Of a stretch of 52,761 nucleotides of DNA, positions 1-8,094 are shown one piece after another. The translations under genes were made by a program, and so were the position numbers. Every line of letters starts with the position of its first letter. Position 1 is the first letter of the stretch. The stretch comes from an uncultured Duodenibacillus sp. GTDB lineage: Bacteria; Pseudomonadota; Gammaproteobacteria; Burkholderiales; Burkholderiaceae_F. The stretch lies in the NCBI GenBank assembly GCA_944390745.1, contig CALXQK010000017.1, positions 1 through 52,761 of the forward strand, read 5' to 3'. Under the pieces are notes generated by a model, which had not been told where the DNA came from, searched no databases, and saw only the letters and a list, made by a program, of their open reading frames with translations.

Positions 1-42
1 GAGCTTCATTTCGTTGGTGTATTTGCGGCGAGGTGCAGCCAT
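1..42 (-). CDS. N-terminus of a probable IS transposase (helix-turn-helix OrfA type), cut by the window edge
   Basis: Reading the minus strand from an ATG at 42 gives 14 residues beginning MAAPRRKYTNEMKL, which then run off the window. Short basic starts of the form M-x-x-x-R-R-x-Y-T/S-x-E-x-K-L are typical of the OrfA helix-turn-helix proteins of IS3-like elements. A good Shine-Dalgarno AGGAG lies at 49-53 just upstream of the ATG on that strand. The plus-strand sequence ending at about 98 (TTAACA, ending in CA) could be the element's terminal end, because IS3-family ends usually read 5'-TG...CA. This is inferred, because only 42 coding bases are visible. It could also be another small HTH protein. 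Confidence 0.5.
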   Translation of the reverse strand, partial: MAAPRRKYTNEMKL

Positions 43-96
43 GAGAAGGACTCCTAACAGGGGGGAAGGTATCGTGACCTATTTCGCCCTCGTTAA

Positions 97-294
97 CAAG
101 TCCGGAAAAAGCACCCTCATCTCATTGAACGACGTTTTGCCAGGGCAATGCTTCATGAACTCAGGCATTGCTCGCTTCAAGACGGCCTGAGGATGCTTTG
201 CGCCCTGCTTGAGCACTTCGGCCTGCCGCAGTCCGCCAGGCTGATGGCGGACATGGGAATTGCTGCGGGTGAGAAATATTTGAAAACTCTATGA
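97..294 (+). pseudogene. 3' remnant of an envelope-locus gene truncated at its 5' side
   Basis: An open frame runs from just after a TAA at 94-96 to a TGA at 292-294. It has GC-rich third positions in its second half and ends in ATGA overlap with the ugd start at 291. Overlapping stop and start codons normally mark genes of one operon, so this looks like the true C-terminus (up to about 66 residues, helical, ending in KYLKTL) of an upstream gene. Its 5' part is missing and a transposase start faces away at 1-42, so insertion of an IS element between about 43 and 98 is the simplest explanation. An internal ATG at 148 could give a 48-residue peptide. I do not recognise the family. Confidence 0.55.
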
Positions 295-1469
295 ATATCG
301 TCGTCTTCGGCTTGGGCTACGTGGGACTGAGCAATGCCGTGCTCCTTTCGCAATTCCATCACGTCGTCGCTGTCGACGTCTTGCCGGAAAAAGTCGAGCG
401 CTTGAATCGAAGGGAGTCCCCCATCGCTGACAGGGAGATTGAGTCTTTCCTCAAGACAAGAAGACTCAGCCTGTCAGCAGCGGTTGAATGGGAGCAGCCC
501 AGCCGGTCTGCGGATCTCGTCATTGTCGCCACGCCGACCGACTATGACGCCCAGCAGGGGCACTTTGATACCTCACTCGTTGACGCGGTCGTCTCCCAGG
601 TCAGAAGCGTCAACGAAGAGGCCCTGATCGTGATCCGCTCAACGATTCCCATCGGCTACATGGACGGCCTTCGCGCCCAGGGCTTCAAGAGGGTGGTCTT
701 CATGCCCGAGTTTCTCAGAGAGGGCCGGGCGATTTATGACAACCTGCACCCAAGCCGCATCGTGGTCGGCGACAGGGGCGAAGCCGGCAGACTGATCGCG
801 GAACTCTATGCCGCCTGTGCGGCAGACAGGGACGTTCCCGTCTGCCTGACCGGCGCCAGAGAGGCCGAGGCGATCAAGCTCTTTGCCAATGCGTACCTCG
901 CCATACGGGTGGCCTATTTCAACGAGCTCGACACGTTTGCCCTGGCTCAGGGGCTTTCAGCCGGAGAAATCATCAACGGCGTCTGCCTCGATCCGAGAAT
1001 CGGGAATCAGTACAACAACCCCTCGTTTGGATACGGCGGCTACTGCCTGCCGAAGGATACGCGGCAGCTCGAGGCCAGCTGCCGCAGCCTGCCCGTTGAG
1101 CTGATCCCGGCCATCACCCGGTCAAACGACAAAAGAAAGGCGTTCATTGCCGCGCGCATCAGGCAGGCGGCCGACGGCACGGTGGGGATTTACCGACTCA
1201 TCATGAAGAAGGGTTCTGACAACTTCAGATCCGCGGCGATCCTCGACGTCATCAGAGACTGCAGACGCTTCGGCATCCGGATGGTGATTTACGAGCCCGC
1301 CTTCGAGGGCGACGAATACGAGGGGATTCCCGTCATCAGGGACTTTGAGGAATTTTCAAATGCCTGCTCCCTGATCGTCGCAAACCGCTGGGACAAGGAG
1401 TTGATGCCTGCCTCGCACAAGGTCTTTACCAGAGACGCGAGCCTTGATGAAGGGGCAGTTCAGCCATGA
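291..1469 (+). CDS. ugd: UDP-glucose/UDP-sugar 6-dehydrogenase
   Basis: This cytoplasmic enzyme of 392 residues oxidises a UDP-hexose (most likely UDP-glucose) twice with NAD+ to the UDP-uronic acid used for capsule, O-antigen or lipid A decoration. The N-terminal Rossmann fold starts with GLGYVG (residues 7-12). A central stretch with the helical PEFLREG segment follows. The catalytic loop GYGGYCLPKD has the nucleophile Cys at about residue 252 and the Lys/Asp pair characteristic of the UDPGDH/GDP-ManDH superfamily. The C-terminal UDP-binding domain closes the protein at the normal family length. The ATG at 291 overlaps the stop of the preceding remnant (ATGA), and its own TGA overlaps the ATG of the next glycosyltransferase (1466). 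All three were therefore probably translationally coupled. It is the only intact gene of the polysaccharide locus in this window. Confidence 0.9.
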   Translation: MNIVVFGLGYVGLSNAVLLSQFHHVVAVDVLPEKVERLNRRESPIADREIESFLKTRRLSLSAAVEWEQPSRSADLVIVATPTDYDAQQGHFDTSLVDAVVSQVRSVNEEALIVIRSTIPIGYMDGLRAQGFKRVVFMPEFLREGRAIYDNLHPSRIVVGDRGEAGRLIAELYAACAADRDVPVCLTGAREAEAIKLFANAYLAIRVAYFNELDTFALAQGLSAGEIINGVCLDPRIGNQYNNPSFGYGGYCLPKDTRQLEASCRSLPVELIPAITRSNDKRKAFIAARIRQAADGTVGIYRLIMKKGSDNFRSAAILDVIRDCRRFGIRMVIYEPAFEGDEYEGIPVIRDFEEFSNACSLIVANRWDKELMPASHKVFTRDASLDEGAVQP

Positions 1470-2302
1470 CGGAAGTCTCCTGCAGGCCCTTCTTAGTCTT
1501 GATGTCCATCTACATCGAGACGAAGGCCTCCGATCTCGACGCATGCATGAATAGTCTCTGGACTGAGCAGACGGTCCGGCCCATGCAGTTTTGTCTTGTG
1601 TGCGACGGACCGCTTTCTGAGGAAACAGAGGCGGTCGTCAGCAAGTGGAGGGATCTGCTCGGCGACACGCTTGACGTCGTGCGGCAAAGGGAGAACAAGG
1701 GGCTGGCCAGAGCCTTGAACCTTGGTCTGAGCCGCTGCAGATACGACACCGTGGCCAGGATGGATTCAGACGATCTTGCCGTTGAGGACAGGTTCAGAAG
1801 ACAGTTCGAATACATGACCGCACATCCAGAGGTCGATGTCCTCGGCGGTCAGGTCGTTGAGTTCGATGAGGAAAACGAAGAAATCATCGGCTATAGGGAC
1901 GTTCCGCTCAGCGACAGCGAGATCAAGAAGTTCTCCAAATTCCGCTGTCCCTTCAGCCACTCGAGCGTCATGTTCAGAAAGCCGGCGCTCGAAAGGGTCG
2001 GCTTCTATCCGGAAGTTTTCCCGGAGGATTATGTGCTGTGAGCCAGGCTCGAGCAGGCCGGCGCAACATTTGCAAATCTTCCGGATCCCCTTGTTGTGAT
2101 GAACGTCGGGGAAACCATTCGAAAGCGCCGCGGATTCAGATTTTTTATCGATGAATTGAAAATATTCAGACGGTTTCTGCGCATGGGATTCATGAGCTGT
2201 CCGCAATATATGATTGCCGTGGCAGCCAGACTCCCCTTCAGGATCATTCCTGGATTTCTCAGGATTCGCCTGAAGAAAATTCAGTATAGGATCAACAACT
2301 AA
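1466..2302 (+). pseudogene. Family 2 glycosyltransferase interrupted by an in-frame TGA at a normally conserved Trp
   Basis: The frame starts at ATG 1466, overlapping the ugd stop, and encodes a GT-A fold glycosyltransferase. A strand of the type LVLMSIY leads into the nucleotide-binding CDGPL segment, an ARMDSDDLA DXD motif that binds metal and UDP-sugar, and a FSHSSVMFRK acceptor segment. At codon 192 (2039-2041) the reading stops with TGA right after PEDYVL. Reading on in the same frame gives a further 86 well-behaved codons (ARLEQAGATFANLPDPLVV onward) to a TAA at 2300-2302. In this family the motif is E-D-Y-x-L-W-x-R-L, so the stop replaces a TGG Trp codon by one base. The truncated 191-residue product would lack the C-terminal third. 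An internal restart is possible but would not carry the catalytic domain. Confidence 0.85.
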
Positions 2303-2303
2303 G

Positions 2304-5300
2304 ATGTCACAGATGAAGCAGCCTCTGGTCTCAGTCATCATCCCCGTCTACAACGGGGAGAATTATCTGAGCCAATGTCTGGACTCTGTTTTGGCTCAAA
2401 CAATCAAAAGCCTTGAGGTCATTTGCGTTGACGACGGCTCAACCGACTCCTCTCTTGAAATTCTTGAGTCCTATGCGCAAAGGCACGCCTGCTTCAAGAT
2501 CCTTCATCAGGACAACATGTTCGCCGGCGCGGCAAGAAACCGCGGGATGAGCATTGCCAGCGGAAAGTATCTGGCCTTTCTTGACTGCGACGATTTCGTT
2601 GAGCCTGAATATTTGGAACGGCTGACTGAGCTTTGCGAAAAGTACCAGGCTGACATTGGTCTGTGTTCGGCAGACCGATATGATCAGAGCACGAAAAAGT
2701 TTTCCGAGGCTCCATGGTTTCTCAGGATGGAATACATCGACAGGATGCCGTTTAACGCAAGCACCGTCGGGAACAACATTCTGAAGGTTGCAAAGCCCGC
2801 GCCCTGGGCGGAACTCTTCAGGGCAGACTTTGTAGCCAGATTGAAGCTGCGCTTTCAGCCCTTGAGAACAGCCAATGATCTGTATTTTGGATACGTGGCG
2901 CTGACAAGCGCTGACAAAATAGCGGCCGTCGACGAAGTTCTTCTGCATTATCGATTTGGGAATTCAACAAACCTGCAGTCGAACACGCATGAAAGCCCGG
3001 ATGACTTCTGCAAGGCGCTCCTGGCCGTCAAAGAGAGACTGATCCGGGACGGCAGGTTCATTCAGATTGAAAAAGGCTTCACGGAGGCTGTCATTGATCA
3101 TTGCATCTACAACCTTCAAAGGCTCAAGAACAAGCCCACGGCAAGATTGAAATTGACCGAGGCGCTGAATGATCATTACCTAAAGGAACTCGGCATCAAT
3201 AAACACACTGCAGGCATCGACTCCGGCAAGCTCAGGCATCTGAGGGAGTTGATGTCAAGCAGGGTCGACAAACCGTCCGACAAGCCCTTGCTCTCAATTG
3301 TCGTCCCCATCTTCAACGGGGAACAATCCATTTCAAAGTGCCTTGACAGCATCATCAATCAAACGCTGCCAGACATCGACGTTGTTTGCGTCAATGCCGG
3401 ATCGGCCGACAGGACGCTCGAGCTTCTGAACGACTATCGGGCGATTGACAAGCGGATCTCAATTGTTGATGCAGGAAAGAACCCGGGGCTTCTCAACGCC
3501 AGAATTGTCGGAGCCGGGAACGCCAGAGCCGACTACGTCATCTTTGTGGACGCTGGCGACCATATTGAAAGCGATGCCTGCAGGCAGATTGCGGACTGGA
3601 TCAGGGAGGAGCGCTCTGACATCATCGAGTTCACCTGCGGCGTTGAACATTCCGCAGAAGACCTCGAGGACATCAAGCGGCTCAAAGAGAGTCTGAGGAC
3701 GAAGGCAAAGACCTGCAATCCTGAAGACCTTTTTTGAGGACCGCCCGGAGCTGCCGTTGTTTGAGGGAAAGGCCTTTAGAAGAGACGTTCTTCTGAAGGG
3801 ACTCACCCAAATCAAATCCGCAAACCGCCGCATTGGCGAGGATGCTGCCGCCTTTTTTACTGCGCATGCTTTTCTCATTCCTATCGAGGAATTCAATCCC
3901 GGCCTCTTTATTGGCGTCGACACGGTCCTGGAGCGAACAGCGGGAATCTCTCACTCGAACAGTTTGCCAAACAATGCGGCATCAGTGAGCACTATTTTGA
4001 GATTAAAGATTTTGCTGCTCACATGGACGAAGAACTCCAGAAGCAGGCGGAGCACCTGGGCGTCATGCTGCTTGAGGACAATCTTCGACTCCTCGAAAAG
4101 AGGGTTTTGGCAAGAGACTATCGCTGCGGCATCAGGATCCTGGCAAAAAGCTGGCAGAAGGCAGTCATCTACGGGGATGTCATATCCCGGATGTGCGGCA
4201 AGTCCTCAGACCGGTTCTGCCTGAAATTTGATGGAGTTCAGGATTCTAGAGGGCCGTCTTCTGAAGCAACTGGCAAAACGAACATTCAGGTTTCAGTCAT
4301 TGTCCCTGTCTACAACACCGGGAGCTATTTAGGAAATTGCATTGAAAGCATCCTGAAGCAGAAAAATGTCGAGCTTGAGATCATTTTCATCAATGACGGC
4401 TCCTCAGATGGATCTCTTGACCTCCTCGAGCAACATGCCGCAAAAGACCCGCGAATTCGAATCGTTTCCCAGGACAACTCCGGCCTGTCTGCATCAAGGA
4501 ATTTGGGAATATCTCTGGCTCGAGGCGAGTATCTGCTCTTTGTGGACAGCGATGACGCACTCGCCGAAGGCGCCATTGACCGGCTCTACCGTTGCGCGAA
4601 GGAAAATGATCTCGAGGTGTTGTTCTTCAACGCAATAACGGTTTTTGAGAACGATGACCTGAGGTCAAGCCATTTGGGGCTCACCGGCTATTACGAGACT
4701 CAGGAGGATTTGTCAGCCGTGATGAGCGGTCTGCAAATGTTAAGCGGCATGGTTGCGGCCAATGAGTATCGCACTGCTGCCTATCTTCAGCTGACGAAGC
4801 GTGCATACATTCTGAGCAGCGGCATTGGCTTTATTGACAATATCCTTCACGAGGACAATGCGTATACATTCGAGCTCCTGCTCAAGGCTTCCCGCGTATC
4901 GAAAATCAATGACCCCTTGTACATAAGGACCGTGAGAAACGGTTCAATCGTGACGTCGAGCGTTCAATTTGACAACCTTTATGGGGACTTGAGATGCTAT
5001 ATGCGGGTCATGGCATTATCCGAATTGACGGCATGCACGGCGCTCAATGAAGAGGAAGCCGTCAAAGCCGTTTCGCACCAGCTCGCTCAGGCTGTGATCA
5101 GGACATTCCTGAAGCTCGATCCCGAAAACAAGAGCAGACTTTGCACGCTTTCGCCAAGGGAGCGGTATATCTTTGAGCTCATCCGCCTGAGTTCGACATC
5201 GGGCTGCAGAGGCCGGGGGCCGACATTTCGGTTCGCATCCAAATGCCGAAGCATGCTGATGGCAACCGTGAAGTACTACAGGAAAAACGGGCTCTTTCCG

Positions 5301-5348
5301 ACATTGCGGCAGATCGTCCGCTATCTGCGCAAGAACTCCACGGACTAG
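2304..5348 (+). pseudogene. Triple-domain family 2 glycosyltransferase broken by two opposite frameshifts
   Basis: Three GT-A domains lie in one reading path of about 1,010 residues. Domain 1 (residues about 6-110) has VDDGS (D43, D44) and DCDD (94-97). Domain 2 (about 325-430) starts PLLSIVVPIFNG but has NAGS (364-367) and DAGD (416-419) where the acidic motifs should be. Domain 3 (about nt 4290-4600) has INDGSSD and DSDD. The frame that starts at ATG 2304 stops at TGA 3735-3737, just after a T6 run at 3730-3735. The protein continues in the +1 frame as EDRPELPLFEGKAF. It shifts back near 3945-3955, where the reading resumes as NLSLEQFAKQCGISEHYF, and runs to the TAG at 5346-5348. One extra T and one missing A would explain both breaks. 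As written it is split into a 477-residue two-domain protein and a 441-residue third-domain protein (possible ATG at 4023). Confidence 0.8.
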
Positions 5349-5359
5349 GAATCCCATTC

Positions 5360-5403
5360 AAACGAAGGGGCTCGCTTTCAAAATGGACGCGAGCCCTTCG
5401 TTT
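5360..5403. terminator. Bidirectional hairpin terminator ending the polysaccharide locus
   Basis: AAACGAAGGGGCTCGC (5360-5375) pairs with GCGAGCCCTTCGTTT (5389-5403), with one bulged G and a 13-nt loop. The outer A and T flanks act as U-tracts in either direction. It sits 12 nt after the TAG of the glycosyltransferase gene. Confidence 0.75.
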
Positions 5404-5413
5404 ATGGCGGCGA

Positions 5414-5453
5414 GAAAAGCCCGCGCGGGCGGCGGCTTTGCCTGCCGCGGGCT
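5414..5453 (-). terminator. Possible second terminator of the ccm operon
   Basis: AGCCCGCG (5418-5425) pairs with CGCGGGCT (5446-5453), with an inner GGC/GCC extension. On the minus strand it is followed by TTTTC. It is weaker than the hairpin at 5546-5581 and could be a backup. Confidence 0.4.
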
Positions 5454-5545
5454 TCGGAGGGCCCCGGCCGAGGACGCCCATCCCGCCCAAGCGGCTTCAA
5501 GACCCCTGCGGCGCTTGCTGCCGCAGCGCGCGCCTTCAGGGCAAG

Positions 5546-5581
5546 AAAAACACCGCACGACGAGAACTCTCGTGTGCGGTG
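5546..5581 (-). terminator. Intrinsic terminator of the ccm operon
   Basis: CACCGCAC-g-ACGAGA pairs with TCTCGTGTGCGGTG across a 3-nt loop (14 pairs, one bulged G). On the minus strand the stem is followed by TTTTT (plus-strand A run 5546-5550). It lies about 120 nt beyond the ccmI stop. Confidence 0.8.
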
Positions 5582-5703
5582 CTGTCTTGAAGGCTCGGCT
5601 GGACATGCGGCCCTCACCGGCGCAGCCCTGCCCCCGAAATCTCTTCGCCGGATCGAGCGGAGAATCAGGATCCCGGGAATCGGGGGCCAGGGCTGAAGGA
5701 TCC

Positions 5704-6996
5704 CTACGGGATCACGCGGTCGATGACGATGCGCACCGACTGCTTGCCGACGGGAACGCGACCCTCGACCGTGCCCTCCAGGTCGCCCGAGGACGGCATG
5801 AAGTTGCCCGAGTGGCTCACGCGCGCCTCCATGATCACCTCGGAGACGTCGTTGAGGGTGCGCACGCCCATGCCCATGGTGCTTGAGCTGTCGAGGTGGA
5901 ACTGCACGGGCAGGTCCTTGGCCTCGATGCGCATGAAGGCCACGGGCATCTTGCTGCCCTCGACCGGGCGCGCGTAGATGAAGACGACGTCGTCGGGCTT
6001 GATGCGGTCCTTGAGCTGCGGGGCGACCTCGACGACGCCGTCGACGAACTTGCCGGCGGCTGCGGCCGGAGCCGACTGTCCCGCTCCGGGCGCTGCGCCC
6101 TGCGCGGCCAGAAGGCTCGCAGTCTCGCCGGGCGGCAGACCGCCCAGGCGGCGCGCCTGCTCAATGTTCTCCGCAATCTGGCGCCACTCCTCGCTGCCCT
6201 GCTCAACGCCGGCAAGCATGCGCGTCCAGTACTCAACGGCGCCCTTGTAGTCCTCCTTGTTGAAGCACAGCGTCCCCATGAGCGCAAGCGCCTTCCAGTG
6301 CGTCGGATCAATCGAGAGGGCCTTCTCGATGAGCTCGCGCGGCTTTCCGTCGAGCACGCCGTTGCCGGAGGCGGCAAGCACGTCGGCCCAGTCGGCGAGA
6401 ACGTCGGGATTGTCGGGCACGAGGCGGTTGACCTGCTCATAGGCCTCGGCGCTCTTGGCCCAGTTCTTGAAGGCGGCCTGGGTGCGGGCGAGCATCATCC
6501 AGCCGTCGACATTGTCAGGCTGCTCCTTGAGGCGATCCTCGATGATGCGGATCTGCTCGAGAATCTGCGCATCGGTGTGTCCGCCCTGGGCGGCCATCAT
6601 CTGGCGCTGCTGCTGCATGAAGGCCGGATCCATCGCCACCGGCGCGCCGATCTGAAGATAGATCAGGGCCGAGGCCACGGGAATGATGACCACGAGCGCG
6701 CAGGCCGCATAAAAGCCCTGGCGGCCGTTTTGGCGGGGCGCCTCCTGGCTGGAGCGGGTCTCGTCGAGCACGCGGGCCTCGATTTCGGCACGCGTCTCCT
6801 CGTACTCGTCCTCAGGGATGCGGCCGGCCTCCCGGGCAGCCTTGAGCTCCTCGTACTGCTGCCTCAGGATGGAAAGATTCATCTCGCGCCGGGCGGCCTC
6901 GCCGTCGTCGCGCCGCCGCGTCAGCAGCGGCCACACAACGAAGGCAAGTCCCGCGAGCACGAGCAGGGCTGCAATGCAGATAAATGCAATCAACAC
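5704..6996 (-). CDS. ccmI: Cytochrome c maturation protein CcmI (CycH)
   Basis: CcmI chaperones apocytochrome c to the CcmF/H heme ligation complex. The 430-residue protein starts with a membrane segment (about residues 2-24). A basic, coiled-coil loop with the ILRQQYEELKAAREAGRIPEDEYEE signature of the CcmI N-terminal module follows, and then a second membrane segment near residue 100-118. A TPR region in the periplasm (MMLARTQAAFKNWAKSAEAYEQVNRL and following repeats) comes next, and then a C-terminal beta domain typical of the fused CcmI of Proteobacteria. The start is GTG at 6994-6996, supported by AAGGAG nine bases upstream. It is the last gene of the ccm operon, 30 nt after ccmH. Confidence 0.9.
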   Translation of the reverse strand: MLIAFICIAALLVLAGLAFVVWPLLTRRRDDGEAARREMNLSILRQQYEELKAAREAGRIPEDEYEETRAEIEARVLDETRSSQEAPRQNGRQGFYAACALVVIIPVASALIYLQIGAPVAMDPAFMQQQRQMMAAQGGHTDAQILEQIRIIEDRLKEQPDNVDGWMMLARTQAAFKNWAKSAEAYEQVNRLVPDNPDVLADWADVLAASGNGVLDGKPRELIEKALSIDPTHWKALALMGTLCFNKEDYKGAVEYWTRMLAGVEQGSEEWRQIAENIEQARRLGGLPPGETASLLAAQGAAPGAGQSAPAAAAGKFVDGVVEVAPQLKDRIKPDDVVFIYARPVEGSKMPVAFMRIEAKDLPVQFHLDSSSTMGMGVRTLNDVSEVIMEARVSHSGNFMPSSGDLEGTVEGRVPVGKQSVRIVIDRVIP

Positions 6997-7026
6997 GTCA
7001 ATTGTCTCCTTGGGGCTCGTTGCAGC

Positions 7027-7548
7027 CTAGTTCCCATCGCCGTGCAGAAGCTGCTCGGCGCGGCGCTGCTCATCAGGCGAGAGTGCGCGCGCGCCGGACT
7101 TCACAGAGCTCTTGCGGCGACGAAGATTGATGTAGAAGGCCACGGCAGCGGTGAGAAAGAGCACCACGGGGCCGAGCCAGAGAATCACGGTCGAGGCCTT
7201 GAAGGGCGGGTTGTAGAGCACGAAGTCGCCGTAGCGCTCAACCATGTAGTTGATGATCTCCTTGTCGGTGCGGCCGGCGTTGATCTGCTCAATCACCTGG
7301 TTGCGCAGGTCGACGGCAAGATCGGCGTCGCTGTCGGCAATCGACTGGTTCTGGCACACAAGGCAGCGCAGCTGCGAGGCGATGCCCTGCACGCGGCGAT
7401 GCTCGCCCGGGTCAAGCTCGGTAGCCTGCGCCTCGCGAGAGGCCTGCGGGACGGCGTTCTGGGCGCTCACGGCCGGAACAGCGGCAACGCCAGCGGCAAT
7501 GATCGAGCCGGCGGCCAGAGTCGCGAGCAATTTGCGAATGTTTGTCAT
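7027..7548 (-). CDS. ccmH: Cytochrome c maturation thiol-reductase subunit CcmH
   Basis: CcmH keeps the CXXCH cysteines of apocytochromes reduced in the periplasm and presents them to CcmF. The 173-residue protein has an N-terminal signal or anchor segment ending AVSAQ, then the family hallmark LRCLVCQN with its redox Cys pair (about residues 61-68). The three-helix EIINYMVERYGDFVLYNPPF segment follows, and a C-terminal membrane anchor (VILWLGPVVLFLTAAVAFYI). AAGGAG precedes the ATG. It lies between ccmG (15 nt) and ccmI (30 nt) in the same operon. Confidence 0.93.
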   Translation of the reverse strand: MTNIRKLLATLAAGSIIAAGVAAVPAVSAQNAVPQASREAQATELDPGEHRRVQGIASQLRCLVCQNQSIADSDADLAVDLRNQVIEQINAGRTDKEIINYMVERYGDFVLYNPPFKASTVILWLGPVVLFLTAAVAFYINLRRRKSSVKSGARALSPDEQRRAEQLLHGDGN

Positions 7549-7563
7549 GGCGCGCTCTCCTTC

Positions 7564-8091
7564 TTACTGGGCCTCGAGTTTGTCAAGAAGGGGCTTGAGC
7601 TCCTTGGCCCACACCTCCTCGGTCACCGCTCCGATCACCTTGTGGCGGATGACGCCCTGCTTGTCGACGACAAAGGTCTCGGGCGCGCCGTAGACGCCGA
7701 AGTCGATGGCCGTGCGGCCGTCGGCGTCCACGAGCTTGATGTCGTAGGGATCGCCCAGGGCCGTGAGCCACTGCTGCGCGGCCATGGGCTTGTCGCGGTA
7801 GTTGTAGCCCACGATCAGGGTCTTGACGCCCTCGTTCTTGAGCTTCACGAAGAAAGGATGCTCATACTGGCAGGCCTGGCACCAGCTCGCCCAGACGTTG
7901 AGCATGTAGACGCGGCCGAGAAGGTCCTTCTTGGTGACGGTCTTGCCGTCCATCGTGGGAAGCGAGAACTCGGGAGCGGGCTTGTTGATCAGAGCCGAGG
8001 GAACCTCGCGGGGATCCATGTAGAGGCCCTTGAAGAGAAAGCCGCAGACCACCAGAAAGATCGCCAGCGGAATCAGATACTTCCAACGCAT
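7564..8091 (-). CDS. ccmG: Thiol:disulfide oxidoreductase CcmG (DsbE)
   Basis: This membrane-anchored periplasmic thioredoxin passes electrons to CcmH/apocytochrome c. The 175-residue protein begins with one membrane segment (about residues 5-22), followed by the DsbE-type KPAPEFSLPTMDG strand and the active site WASWCQACQYEHP. The family usually has WCPTC or WCxxC, so the Gln-Ala pair is a variation that would tune the redox potential. The cis-Pro region GVYGAPETFVVD is intact. The ATG starts 3 nt after the ccmF stop, which indicates coupling. Confidence 0.93.
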   Translation of the reverse strand: MRWKYLIPLAIFLVVCGFLFKGLYMDPREVPSALINKPAPEFSLPTMDGKTVTKKDLLGRVYMLNVWASWCQACQYEHPFFVKLKNEGVKTLIVGYNYRDKPMAAQQWLTALGDPYDIKLVDADGRTAIDFGVYGAPETFVVDKQGVIRHKVIGAVTEEVWAKELKPLLDKLEAQ

Positions 8092-8094
8092 GAT

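Larger units (their letters stand above)
5404..5703. other. Gap between convergent polysaccharide and ccm operons
   Basis: This 300-nt stretch has no gene I can support. It holds two minus-strand terminator-like hairpins (listed separately at 5414-5453 and 5546-5581). The part from 5582 to 5703 is GC-rich and shows no recognisable element. Confidence 0.6.

Noticed and set aside
101-188. Walker A-like SGKSTLIS reading just after the possible IS end
   Set aside because: It occurs in another frame than the one coupled to ugd, lacks a complete GxxGxGKS motif, and stops at 188.
2039-2041. TGA read as selenocysteine or Trp
   Set aside because: The position is a conserved Trp, not Cys. No SECIS-like stem is evident after it, and many genes in the window end normally in TGA.
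3730-3735. Phase variation by the T6 run in the triple glycosyltransferase gene
   Set aside because: Six bases is short for slipped-strand switching, and a second frameshift downstream would still have to be explained. Decay or sequencing error is simpler.
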